Shown: one piece after another, positions 1-8,823 of the stretch
How the letters are laid out: each line of letters opens with the position of its first letter
Position numbering within the stretch: the stretch's first letter is position 1
Assembly (NCBI GenBank): GCA_963803545.1
Contig: CAWDMX010000001.1
Span: 248,001 to 312,000 of the forward strand
Direction: 5' to 3'
Source: Legionella_C sp963803545
Lineage (GTDB): Bacteria; Pseudomonadota; Gammaproteobacteria; Legionellales; Legionellaceae
Length of the DNA: 64,000 bases
Notes under the pieces: model-generated
Databases searched by the model: none
The model's input: the letters and a program-made list of their open reading frames with translations, nothing else
What the model was told of the DNA's origin: nothing
Made by a program: the position numbers and the translations under genes

Positions 1-729
1 TTTTATTTCGCCTGGTAAACTTACCAGGGGCTCTTTAGCGTTATCGCTCTCAACAACCGCTAACTCAATTTCTCTGGCAACAATAAATTCCTCTACTAAA
101 ATTTCTTCGTCGTAGCGAAAAGCATCTGCGATGGCCGTTTCCAGCTCCGAGCGTGTGGTGGCTTTGTGAATGCCTACGCTTGATCCTAAAGAGCAGGGCT
201 TTACAAACAATGGCCACTTTAAGTCGTTGATAACTTGAGCGCAAAATTGCTGCCGCTCGGCTTGACTGCTGCGTATTCCTAAAGAGAAATAACGCGCGCA
301 TTGACTACCGTTTACGCAAGCAATCCGGCGAGCTATATCTTTATCCATTCCCATTGCTGAGGCAATTGGATCGCAGCCAATATAGGCTGCATTTGCTAAT
401 TTTAATAAGCCTTGTATACAACCATCTTCGTATAAGGGCCCGTGCAACATTGGGAAAACCACGTCCGCTTTTAGCGCTAAATTTCCATTTTCAATCAGGC
501 TAGGAAGCCTTTTCGATTGAGGCGTATGAATAGGAAGCTTCTTTTGATGGTGCAACAATTCTTGGTAAGAGTTAACCAGAAACTCTCCATTTTTATCAAT
601 AGCGATAGGAATAACGTTGTATTTATCTCGGTCTAAATTCTGAAGCACTGAAGCCGCGGATTGCAGTGAAATTTCATGCTCACTTGATTTTCCACCGTAT
701 AATAAAATTAAATCAATCGCATGCCTCAT
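1..729 (-). CDS. ddl: D-alanine--D-alanine ligase, partial (C-terminus beyond window)
   Basis: Joins two D-alanines with ATP to make the dipeptide for the MurF step of peptidoglycan synthesis in the cytoplasm. An uninterrupted leftward reading frame runs from an ATG at 727-729 to the window edge (243 codons). It begins with the ATP-grasp ligase signature GGKSSEHEISLQSA and, near the edge, has the typical Ddl stretch EEFIVAREIELAV followed by SLPGEI. The family is usually somewhat over 300 residues, so about a quarter is missing. Its ATG shares one base with the murB stop (TAATG), indicating translational coupling in the mur run. ftsQ, ftsA and ftsZ would be expected further left, by analogy with other gammaproteobacteria. 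Confidence 0.93.
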   Translation of the reverse strand, partial: MRHAIDLILLYGGKSSEHEISLQSAASVLQNLDRDKYNVIPIAIDKNGEFLVNSYQELLHHQKKLPIHTPQSKRLPSLIENGNLALKADVVFPMLHGPLYEDGCIQGLLKLANAAYIGCDPIASAMGMDKDIARRIACVNGSQCARYFSLGIRSSQAERQQFCAQVINDLKWPLFVKPCSLGSSVGIHKATTRSELETAIADAFRYDEEILVEEFIVAREIELAVVESDNAKEPLVSLPGEIK

Positions 730-1619
730 TATTGCGCTCCTAACACGTGGACTTCTTGAATTAGCTCAATATTTGTTTCTCGGTAAACCGTTTCTTTGAT
801 TGCATTAATTAGGGATTCAATATCGTTTGCCGAAGCCGTTCCTTGATAGTTGATAATGAAGTTTGCGTGCTTTTGAGATACCACAGCGCCACCAATTTGC
901 TTTCCTTTCAAGCCGCATTGTTCAATCAGTTGTGCGGCAAATTGTTGCGGTGGATTGCGGAAAACCGAACCACAGTTGTACTCGCTGGTGGGTTGAGTAT
1001 TGGCGCGGTGCTCGAGAAGTTCTTTTATTAATTCTAGAGACCTGGACTTTTCACCTGGAGAAAATTGGCAGGTAGCCGCCACAAACCATTCTAAATCGCG
1101 CAATCCCGTGATATGCCGGTAAGAAATGGTAAACTCGGATGGCTTACGTCGGTATATTCGACCGGCTCTATCAATTGTTTCTACTTCAATAACAGACTGC
1201 CAGGTTTCGCCATTAAAACAACCCGCATTCATGCGCAGTGCTCCGCCCATGGTCCCTGGAATGCCCGCCCAAAATTCGGCTCCTGCCAAATTATTTCGGG
1301 CGCAAAAGCGCGCCATAGAGGCACAGGAAACGCCGGCTTCCACGCGCACACAGTTGTCCGCTAGATAGCCTATATTTTTTAAACAGTTTTGGGTGAGCAC
1401 TACACTGCCGTCAAATCGCCCATCTCGAATTAAAGAATTACTACCAAGCCCCAACCATAGCACAGACTCTTCTTCATCTAAGCCTTGTAAAAAATGACTC
1501 AAATCCTCGGTACCACTTGGTTTATACAATTGTTTAGCCACTCCGCCAACTCGCCAAGTAGTGTATGAGGCTAAGGACTCATTGAAGAGTAGTTGTCCGT
1601 TAGTAGACTGTATACTCAT
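729..1619 (-). CDS. murB: UDP-N-acetylenolpyruvoylglucosamine reductase
   Basis: FAD/NADPH enzyme that reduces UDP-GlcNAc-enolpyruvate to UDP-MurNAc, the committed peptidoglycan precursor. The 296-residue protein has the FAD-binding motifs GLGSNSLI (57-64) and AGIPGTMGGALRMNAG (118-133), Tyr-Arg at 167-168, the catalytic serine in GSVFRNP (Ser218) and a C-terminal glutamate in LIQEVHV (Glu289). The length and arrangement fit the shorter (type II) MurB class. The start ATG overlaps the murC stop by four bases, and the stop overlaps ddl by one. It sits between murC and ddl, a normal dcw-cluster position. Confidence 0.95.
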   Translation of the reverse strand: MSIQSTNGQLLFNESLASYTTWRVGGVAKQLYKPSGTEDLSHFLQGLDEEESVLWLGLGSNSLIRDGRFDGSVVLTQNCLKNIGYLADNCVRVEAGVSCASMARFCARNNLAGAEFWAGIPGTMGGALRMNAGCFNGETWQSVIEVETIDRAGRIYRRKPSEFTISYRHITGLRDLEWFVAATCQFSPGEKSRSLELIKELLEHRANTQPTSEYNCGSVFRNPPQQFAAQLIEQCGLKGKQIGGAVVSQKHANFIINYQGTASANDIESLINAIKETVYRETNIELIQEVHVLGAQ

Positions 1620-3037
1620 GCGGGTTCCTGTACAGTTTGCATTAGATTAATAGCAAGTTGACCAATGTTGCCAGCCCCCTGCATTAGAATAATATCCCCT
1701 TCACGAACGATTCTATCCAATTGCTCGGTTAAGCACTCCTCATCACCTATTTGAGCGCTTACGTAGCTAGTTGCTACCTCGTGCAGCAAAGTTTGACTAC
1801 TCACCCCAGAAATCGGCTCCTCTCCAGCCGTGTAAATATCTAATAATACGAGCTCATCGGCCAAACGCAAAGCCGCAACAAATTGGCTAAATAATTCTTG
1901 TGTGCGCGTGTAGCGGTGGGGTTGAAAAATATGGATAAGGCGTTTGTTGGGCCAGACTTTACGACAGGCCTCTATTGTTGAGGTAATTTCCTGCGGGTGG
2001 TGACCATAGTCGTCGATAATAAGTGCCGAACCTTGTTTAAAGCACCGTTCGCCTAGTACTTGAAACCGTCGTTTTACTCCTTGAAATTTTAACAAACCCT
2101 GTATAATAGAGCCGTCGTCGACTCCAACCTCCGACGCTATGGCAATGGCGGCTAAGGCGTTTAATACATTATGTCGACCGGGCGCCGACAATTGAATGGT
2201 TAGTGGTAGGGCGGGCGTGGGGCGCGTTACGGTGAACCGACTTAGCAACCCATTTTGCGTCCAATCGGTTGCCCGATAATGCGCCTCTTCTTGAAAGCCA
2301 TAAGTAACCGTAGGTCGCTGTATTGCGGATAAAATGTTACGCACTTCCGAGTCTTCGATACAAACAACGGCAAGACCATAAAAAGGAAGATGGTGCAAAA
2401 ACTCAATAAAAGTATTGCGCAACTTATCAAAACTACCCCCGTAGGTGCCCATATGATCCGCATCAATATTAGTTACCACCGCCATCATTGGTTTCAAAAA
2501 CAAAAACGAAGCGTCACTTTCATCCGCCTCAGCTACAAAGTAGGTGGACTTTCCTAATTGCGCGTTACTATTGGCACTGTTTAATTTTCCGCCAATAACA
2601 TAACTGGGGTCAAAATTGCCTTCGGCTAATAACGAGCTTACTAAACTCGTAGTAGTCGTTTTGCCATGGGTTCCAGCAATGGCAATGCCATAACGAAAGC
2701 GCATTAACTCGGCAAGCATTGCAGCCCGTGGGATAACCGGGATTAACTGTTCACGTGCAGCAATTATTTCAACGTTGTTATTATCAACTGCTGTTGAGCG
2801 CACCACCACATTTGCGCCTTGTATGTTTTTGGTTTCATGACCAAAAAATACATCAATACCCAAGCACTTTAAATTTTTGACCGCATTATTTTCACTGAGA
2901 TCGGAGCCTGTTATACGATAACCCTCATTATGCAATACTTCTGCAATTCCACACATCCCAGCCCCACCAATCCCAACAAAATGGATATGTTCTACTCGGC
3001 GCATCCTTGGCGAAATACCATTACCCAAATTATTCAC
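1616..3037 (-). CDS. murC: UDP-N-acetylmuramate--L-alanine ligase
   Basis: Adds L-alanine to UDP-MurNAc using ATP, the first amino-acid step of the stem peptide. The 473 residues show the Rossmann-like N-terminal motif FVGIGGAGM (20-28), the Mur ligase P-loop AGTHGKTTTT (121-130) and a C-terminal HPHR-type stretch (FQPHRYTRT). The start codon is GTG at 3035-3037, preceded by the Shine-Dalgarno AAGGGG. It lies only 10 bases downstream of ftsW; murG, which normally separates ftsW and murC in gammaproteobacterial clusters, is absent. The overlap with murB suggests coupled translation. Confidence 0.96.
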   Translation of the reverse strand: MNNLGNGISPRMRRVEHIHFVGIGGAGMCGIAEVLHNEGYRITGSDLSENNAVKNLKCLGIDVFFGHETKNIQGANVVVRSTAVDNNNVEIIAAREQLIPVIPRAAMLAELMRFRYGIAIAGTHGKTTTTSLVSSLLAEGNFDPSYVIGGKLNSANSNAQLGKSTYFVAEADESDASFLFLKPMMAVVTNIDADHMGTYGGSFDKLRNTFIEFLHHLPFYGLAVVCIEDSEVRNILSAIQRPTVTYGFQEEAHYRATDWTQNGLLSRFTVTRPTPALPLTIQLSAPGRHNVLNALAAIAIASEVGVDDGSIIQGLLKFQGVKRRFQVLGERCFKQGSALIIDDYGHHPQEITSTIEACRKVWPNKRLIHIFQPHRYTRTQELFSQFVAALRLADELVLLDIYTAGEEPISGVSSQTLLHEVATSYVSAQIGDEECLTEQLDRIVREGDIILMQGAGNIGQLAINLMQTVQEPA

Positions 3038-3047
3038 AGCTTTCCCC

Positions 3048-4229
3048 TTATATGCGTGGCGAACGCAATCCTAGCGAGTGCCACCTATTTTCATGATCAA
3101 TTCTTAATAATAATGCAATAACTATACAATTAATTACAATACTCGCTCCTCCATAACTTAGCAAAGGCAGCGTTAATCCCTTAGTGGGTAGCAATCCCAT
3201 GTTCACTCCCATATTTATGAAGGCCTGCAAACCTAACCAAAAGCTAAGCCCATAAGCCGTATAGGCCGCGAATAAACGGTCTTGAATAAATGAGGTGTAA
3301 CCAATAGACAATCCTCGACAAACAACGATACTGTATAAAACTAGAACGGTTGCAACTCCAATTAAACCCAGCTCTTCTGCTAAAACCGCAAATAAAAAAT
3401 CCGTATGTGCCTCTGGTAAATAAAATAATTTTTGTACACTATCTCCCAGTCCCACACCCATCCATCCACCACGACCAAACGCAATCAATGATTGCGTAAG
3501 TTGATAACCACTATTGAATTGATCCGCCCAGGGGTTTAAAAAAGCGGTTAAACGAGCCACTCTATACGGCGAGGAAACCGCTAATATTGCTAAGCTCGTC
3601 ATAACTATAAGCATCAGCCCGACATAATAGCGCAGCTTGACTCCGGCTAAAAAAAGCATCGCCATGACCGTGCCCGCAATTACGACCGTTGCCCCAAAGT
3701 CAGGTTCTTGCAATAACAATACCCCTATCACCGCTAATACAGCCATTGGTTTAATAAAGCCTACGATGGAATCCGATATCGCTTGTTTTTGGCGAACGAG
3801 ATAGCCTGCTATATAGAAAATGACAAACATTTTTGTCATTTCTGAAACTTGAATACCAATAGGACCTAAAGAGAGCCAACGGCGACTGCCATTCACAATT
3901 CGACCTATTCCGGGCACTAAAACAAGAAGCAACATTAACAGACAGACCATCAGCAGCGGCATGCTCAATTTTTCCCAAATACTGGTGTCCAAACGCATAA
4001 CTATTAAAGCAAGTAAAAAGCCCGCTCCTAAATACACGCATTGGCGAATTAAGAAATGAAAAGGCTGGTGATAATATTTTGTTGACACCATCACAGAGCT
4101 TGACGCCACCATCAATATCCCAATAATAACGAGCCCTAAAACGGCCGTCATCAGCCATTTATCATAAAGTGTTAAGGGTTTGTTTGTAATTTTGCCACGT
4201 TGCGTGTAATGCCGAGGATTCATAGTCAC
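3048..4229 (-). CDS. ftsW: Septal peptidoglycan glycosyltransferase FtsW (SEDS family)
   Basis: Inner-membrane SEDS protein that polymerises lipid II at the division septum together with FtsI. The 393 residues contain about ten hydrophobic segments. They carry the SEDS hallmarks PEAHTDFLFAVLAEELG, just before a conserved loop, and PLLSYGGAS near the C-terminus. The likely start is GTG at 4227-4229, overlapping the murD TGA; an in-frame ATG two codons later is the alternative. The short cytoplasmic N-terminus is basic. Partner genes ftsI and ftsL are not in the window, so they must lie elsewhere. Confidence 0.95.
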   Translation of the reverse strand: MTMNPRHYTQRGKITNKPLTLYDKWLMTAVLGLVIIGILMVASSSVMVSTKYYHQPFHFLIRQCVYLGAGFLLALIVMRLDTSIWEKLSMPLLMVCLLMLLLVLVPGIGRIVNGSRRWLSLGPIGIQVSEMTKMFVIFYIAGYLVRQKQAISDSIVGFIKPMAVLAVIGVLLLQEPDFGATVVIAGTVMAMLFLAGVKLRYYVGLMLIVMTSLAILAVSSPYRVARLTAFLNPWADQFNSGYQLTQSLIAFGRGGWMGVGLGDSVQKLFYLPEAHTDFLFAVLAEELGLIGVATVLVLYSIVVCRGLSIGYTSFIQDRLFAAYTAYGLSFWLGLQAFINMGVNMGLLPTKGLTLPLLSYGGASIVINCIVIALLLRIDHENRWHSLGLRSPRI

Positions 4230-5563
4230 AGTTCATGCACCAGTTGGGTAAACACTTCACCGCGATGGTTATAATCACGGAACATATCCTGGCTTGCGCA
4301 GGCTGGAGATAGCAAAACAACGTCGTCTATCTGCGCGTGTTTTTTTGCGCAGAGTATAGCCTCTTTCATGCTGTTTTGACGGTAGGTGGGTACGGCTGAA
4401 TCTAAGGCCTGCGCTATTTTATCCGCATCCGTGCCTATCAATACCAGACAGCGTGCGTAACGCGATACAACCGGGTAAAGTGCGCTAAAATCAGCGCCTT
4501 TACCTAGACCGCCCGCGATCACTACAACCTTTCCTGAGCAGCTCTCCCCCACTCCGGCTAATGCCGAAGCGCAGGCACCAATGTTGGTACCTTTTGAATC
4601 ATTTATCCAGCTCACCCCATCGACAGCTCGCACCCATTGGCAACGATGCGGCAAACCACTGTAGCTTTGCAAAACACCCACAATTGACTCAACACTCGCG
4701 CCAACATGGCTTGCAAGTGCTGCCGCCGCTAATGCGTTTTGCCAATTATGCTTGCCCTTTATTTTAAGTGCATTTATCGCAATCAGCTTTTTACTGCCTT
4801 GTGTTAAATAATTAGTCCCATCGCTGCACACAACTCCCCAGTTATCGTTTTCGGGTTCTCCTAAACTAAAGCCAATACGTGGCAGAGGAAGGTACGCCGA
4901 CCTTGGAGCCGTTTTAAGATCTTCCGTATTATATAAAATTGCTTGAGCATTATTATAAATACGGTGCTTAGAATTTATGTATTGGACAATGCTACCATGA
5001 CGGTCTAGGTGGTCTGCCGATATATTGAGTATGGTGGCAATTTTAGGCTTAAGGGAGCAGGTTAAGTCCAGCTGAAAACTTGATAGTTCTAAAACCCAAA
5101 TATCGTATTTTTGCGTGTCATCTAATAGATCAAGAACGGGTGTACCAATATTACCCGCGACAGCGACTCGCAATCCATCCGCTTTAAGTATTTCTCCAAC
5201 GAGGCTTGTAACCGTTGATTTTCCATTAGTCCCGGTAATCGCAATAATGGGCGTCGTGATTTCTAGGGCTAAACATTCAATATCACCAATAATAGGAATA
5301 GTATGTGCAACGGCTTGCTCAACCATAGCGGCGCTCAAGACAACTCCCGGGCTTGCAATGATTTTTTCAATACCGCCCATCGCTTTTTCGGGAAATTCCC
5401 CCAAAAAAATGTCACTTCCCGGATAGCTTTGCTGAAGCTCTTCACTATTATCTAAAGTTGTACGGGTGTCGTACAATACGAAAGGAATATTACGGCGGGT
5501 AAGATAACGCGCTACCGACCCTCCTGTTAAACCTAAACCCGCTATCAAATATTTTTTACTCAT
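4226..5563 (-). CDS. murD: UDP-N-acetylmuramoylalanine--D-glutamate ligase
   Basis: Adds D-glutamate to UDP-MurNAc-L-Ala with ATP. The 445 residues have the N-terminal nucleotide-sugar binding motif GLGLTGGSVARYL (9-21), the Mur ligase P-loop TGTNGKSTV (110-118), the central LNISADHLDRHG motif and the C-terminal LLSPACASQDMF motif, all typical of MurD. It starts 9 bases downstream of the mraY stop and overlaps ftsW by four bases, so it is tightly embedded in the operon. Confidence 0.96.
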   Translation of the reverse strand: MSKKYLIAGLGLTGGSVARYLTRRNIPFVLYDTRTTLDNSEELQQSYPGSDIFLGEFPEKAMGGIEKIIASPGVVLSAAMVEQAVAHTIPIIGDIECLALEITTPIIAITGTNGKSTVTSLVGEILKADGLRVAVAGNIGTPVLDLLDDTQKYDIWVLELSSFQLDLTCSLKPKIATILNISADHLDRHGSIVQYINSKHRIYNNAQAILYNTEDLKTAPRSAYLPLPRIGFSLGEPENDNWGVVCSDGTNYLTQGSKKLIAINALKIKGKHNWQNALAAAALASHVGASVESIVGVLQSYSGLPHRCQWVRAVDGVSWINDSKGTNIGACASALAGVGESCSGKVVVIAGGLGKGADFSALYPVVSRYARCLVLIGTDADKIAQALDSAVPTYRQNSMKEAILCAKKHAQIDDVVLLSPACASQDMFRDYNHRGEVFTQLVHEL

Positions 5564-5572
5564 GCCGTTTGC

Positions 5573-6658
5573 CTAGCGTAATTTTAAAGTAGCAAGACCA
5601 CACAGCACAAAAATAACCGTGACAATCCAAAACCGAACAATTACTTTTGGTTCCGACCAGCCTTTCAATTCAAAATGATGATGAAGAGGGGCCATTAAAA
5701 ATAAACGCTTTCCCTTTGTGTATTTAAAATACGCAACTTGCAAAATAACAGAAATGGTTTCCAGGACAAACAACCCACCCATAATTAATAGCACCAATTC
5801 TTGACGAATTATTATCGCGACTATTCCTATAGCGGCACCTAATGAAAGTGAGCCGACGTCCCCCATAAAAACCTGCGCCGGATAACTGTTGTACCAGAGA
5901 AAACCCAACCCCGCTCCAACTATAGCCGAACAAAAAATTGTTAGCTCTCCGGCATTTGCAATAAATTCTATAGACAAATAATGAGCATGCTGAGCGTTGC
6001 TGCTAGCGTATGTAAAGATACCTAAAGCACCGGCAACCATTACTATAGGCATAATCGCTAATCCATCCAATCCATCGGTTAAATTAACCGCATTGCTGCT
6101 GCCAACAAGGACAAAATAAGCCAACAAAGGAAAGGCGACCCCCAGATACACGAACGTGTTTTTGAAAAACGGAATAGTGAGCTCCGTTTGCAATGGAATA
6201 CTTTTGCTATTTACTAAATAAATGAGCGCAGCAATGGCAATAATTGATTGCAAAAAAAATTTACCCCGGCTGCTGAGACCTTTGCTATTTTTTGCAATCA
6301 CTTTACGGTAATCGTCCATCCAACCTAAGAGCGCAAAGGCTATCGTAACGAGTAACGCGACCCAAATTGCGGGCTGGCGTAAATCCCCCCACAAAAGGGT
6401 GCTGACCGTTATCGCAACAATAATAAGCAAACCACCCATGGTCGGGGTTCCCGCTTTAATTAGATGGCTTTGTGGACCATCTTCACGAACAAATTGACCC
6501 ATCTGCAAATTGGTCAACCAACGGATCATGGCCGGTCCGCATAATAAACCAACCAGTAATGCGGTTAAAACGGCTAAAATTGAGCGAAAAGTTAGGTATT
6601 GAAAAACACGAAATGCATGATACTGTCCTTGTAGTAATTGTGTTAACCAGTAGAGCAT
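5573..6658 (-). CDS. mraY: Phospho-N-acetylmuramoyl-pentapeptide transferase
   Basis: Integral membrane enzyme that transfers phospho-MurNAc-pentapeptide to undecaprenyl phosphate to give lipid I. The 361 residues (the usual length) contain about ten membrane segments. The catalytic motifs include MDDYRKV, NLTDGLDGLA, FMGDVGSLSLG and the histidine-rich HHHFELKGW loop. A 60-base AT-rich gap separates it from murF; this is the widest gap in the mur run, but I see no convincing terminator in it. Confidence 0.96.
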   Translation of the reverse strand: MLYWLTQLLQGQYHAFRVFQYLTFRSILAVLTALLVGLLCGPAMIRWLTNLQMGQFVREDGPQSHLIKAGTPTMGGLLIIVAITVSTLLWGDLRQPAIWVALLVTIAFALLGWMDDYRKVIAKNSKGLSSRGKFFLQSIIAIAALIYLVNSKSIPLQTELTIPFFKNTFVYLGVAFPLLAYFVLVGSSNAVNLTDGLDGLAIMPIVMVAGALGIFTYASSNAQHAHYLSIEFIANAGELTIFCSAIVGAGLGFLWYNSYPAQVFMGDVGSLSLGAAIGIVAIIIRQELVLLIMGGLFVLETISVILQVAYFKYTKGKRLFLMAPLHHHFELKGWSEPKVIVRFWIVTVIFVLCGLATLKLR

Positions 6659-6719
6659 GATCCATTTCCTTTAGTAGTACGATAGTAAAAAAAAAGCGCA
6701 AGCATAACACAATCAAAAA

Positions 6720-8063
6720 TTACTGTAATAACTGATGCACAACTTTTTCCATAGCAGCTGAGCGCGACCCCTTAACCAACACCGTACAATCTTTATGTAA
6801 GTAAACAAGCAAATCTCTTGCCAATTTTATTTGGTCGGTATAGTGCTCTGCGTTCTTGCCAAAACTTTTGGCACTAGCAACGCTGAGTTTCCCATAAGTG
6901 AACAGGTAGTTAATACCCTGTTGACGAGCAGACTCACCGATAGTCTCATGGTGTAATTGCGCCGAATCGCCCAACTCAGCCAAATCGCCAAGCACTAAAA
7001 TTTTTACACCAGGTCTGCGAGCAAGTACTGAAATGGCGGCAAGAACAGAGCTTAAATTAGCATTATAAGTGTCGTCGATTATCGTACAACCATCCAGACC
7101 GGCGAGAAGAGCCATTCTGCCGGCAACACCTGAGAAGCTTGTAAGCTTCTCAGCGATTCTTGAACCGTCAATACCTACCGCAAAACACACGCTTGCCGCA
7201 GCCAATGCATTGCTAATGGAATGCTCCCCTGGAATTTTCAAGCTCACAGCGTACTCCGATTCATCCGGTAAAACTAACGTAAACTGCGGGTAGCCTTGCG
7301 CATTAATACTGCTGTTTTTTGCACATACGTCCGCGGTTTTTTGCTTAGAAAACCGAATCGTTTTTTTATCTTTAACGATTTCATCCCAAAAATGAGCGTA
7401 CTTATCATCCGCGTTGATAACCGCCACGCCATCTGCGGTTAAACCTTGATAAATTTCACCTTTGGCGCGTGCCACATTATCTATCGAACCAAAGCCTTCA
7501 AGATGAGCGGGTCCAATGTTCGTGATAACGGCGGCATTTGGCTGTACAATTTTTGTAGTGTAATCAATTTCGCCCAAATGATTAGCGCCCAATTCGAATG
7601 CCGCGTACTGGTGGTCGTGAGTTAATTGCAAAACGCTTAATGGCGCGCCTATATGGTTATTAAAATTTCCTGCCGTCGTTAAAGCCGGGGGGGGCAAAAT
7701 GGCCGCCACCATTTCTTTAACCGTGGTTTTACCGTTACTACCGGTAATTGCAATCATTGGACTAGAGAGGGATTTTCTGTGAAAGTGAGCCAGTCGACCT
7801 AGGGCTTGCACGCTATCGTCAACCTGCAATTGCAAGGCTTCCCCTACAAAGCTATCGGAACGCTCACAAATAATTGCCACCGCCCCATTAGTTACGGCCG
7901 ATTGAATATAATCATGTCCGTCAAACCGGCCTCCCTTCAAAGCAAGAAAAAGGTAACCGGGCTTGACAAGGCGACTATCGATACTCACGCCTAGTATTGG
8001 TTGAAGGCTTGGGTGTGAATATCCAAAAAGCTTGGCAATATCTCCTAAATTCATTGTTATCAT
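6720..8063 (-). CDS. murF: UDP-MurNAc-tripeptide--D-alanyl-D-alanine ligase
   Basis: Adds the D-Ala-D-Ala made by Ddl to the UDP-MurNAc-tripeptide, completing the pentapeptide. The 447 residues have the N-terminal MurF-type SIDSR motif (28-32), P-loop TGSNGKTTV (107-115), the NIGPAHLEGFG motif and DDTYNANL. It lies 2 bases downstream of zipA. murE, which normally precedes murF, is not here: the upstream neighbour is zipA, so the usual ftsI-murE-murF order has been broken in this genome. Confidence 0.96.
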   Translation of the reverse strand: MITMNLGDIAKLFGYSHPSLQPILGVSIDSRLVKPGYLFLALKGGRFDGHDYIQSAVTNGAVAIICERSDSFVGEALQLQVDDSVQALGRLAHFHRKSLSSPMIAITGSNGKTTVKEMVAAILPPPALTTAGNFNNHIGAPLSVLQLTHDHQYAAFELGANHLGEIDYTTKIVQPNAAVITNIGPAHLEGFGSIDNVARAKGEIYQGLTADGVAVINADDKYAHFWDEIVKDKKTIRFSKQKTADVCAKNSSINAQGYPQFTLVLPDESEYAVSLKIPGEHSISNALAAASVCFAVGIDGSRIAEKLTSFSGVAGRMALLAGLDGCTIIDDTYNANLSSVLAAISVLARRPGVKILVLGDLAELGDSAQLHHETIGESARQQGINYLFTYGKLSVASAKSFGKNAEHYTDQIKLARDLLVYLHKDCTVLVKGSRSAAMEKVVHQLLQ

Positions 8064-8065
8064 TC

Positions 8066-8806
8066 CTAGATAGTTGCGAACGCTTCACTTGTATTAAAAG
8101 CCAATTTTTGCAAATATCGCTGCAAACTCGCCTCGGAAAATACCATCTGCGACTCATCAAGTAGAGTAGCATTTAAATCTTCACTTAACTGTTTAGCCGT
8201 TTCTAACATCACGGTGAAACGCTCTGTATCAATACTGCTGTTCCCAGAAGCCTGCATAAACAAACACAAACCTCGCACACTAAAGGCACCAATATTTTGC
8301 AAATCAAAAGCACCGCTGGCCGTTGCCGCGGCAAGAGTACAAATTATCGGACCTTGTCCATTTCGGTTTTGATGCAAATGAAAAAGGTTCCCCTCACCAA
8401 AGCGTAGACCCGCGGCTAGAATGGTTTGCAGCAACTCATACCCCGCCATATAGCGGCCTTCTTTTGCCGATAAGAACAACATTACATTCGTTTTGGGCCC
8501 GTCTGATTGCTCCTCTATTGGTGGAGCAACATCCTCTTCATACGCAGCCTCATGGCTCACATCAGCTTGGGGGAGTGCATCAGAAACCGGCGCAGAGGCC
8601 ACTGCTGGGGAATTGGAGTGTAGTTGCGGCGAAATTTTACGCACTGCAATAATATCATCAAAGGGCTTCAGCTCAATTTTCCCAAGCGTGGGAGTTTGTA
8701 CAGAGGGCCTGCTTTGATGCCGCCTTTTTTGCATGACTCGTCCAATAGCGAAAATCACACCTATTAATAATAATACGTTAAGTACTAAACTCCAATTTGC
8801 TGGCAT
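8066..8806 (-). CDS. zipA: Cell division protein ZipA
   Basis: Inner-membrane anchor that tethers the FtsZ ring. The 246-residue protein has one N-terminal membrane segment (about 7-23) followed by a basic stretch (QKRRHQSR). An acidic/proline-containing linker follows to about residue 100, and then a C-terminal ZipA domain of about 140 residues with GRYMAGYEL, GLRFGEGNLFH and the family-typical GLCLFMQASG. This topology (N-out anchor, cytoplasmic C-terminal FtsZ-tail binding domain) is the family rule. It lies 17 bases downstream of smc. An smc-zipA pair is familiar, but ligA usually follows; here murF does. Confidence 0.9.
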   Translation of the reverse strand: MPANWSLVLNVLLLIGVIFAIGRVMQKRRHQSRPSVQTPTLGKIELKPFDDIIAVRKISPQLHSNSPAVASAPVSDALPQADVSHEAAYEEDVAPPIEEQSDGPKTNVMLFLSAKEGRYMAGYELLQTILAAGLRFGEGNLFHLHQNRNGQGPIICTLAAATASGAFDLQNIGAFSVRGLCLFMQASGNSSIDTERFTVMLETAKQLSEDLNATLLDESQMVFSEASLQRYLQKLAFNTSEAFATI

Positions 8807-8823
8807 TATTGCCCCTTTATATT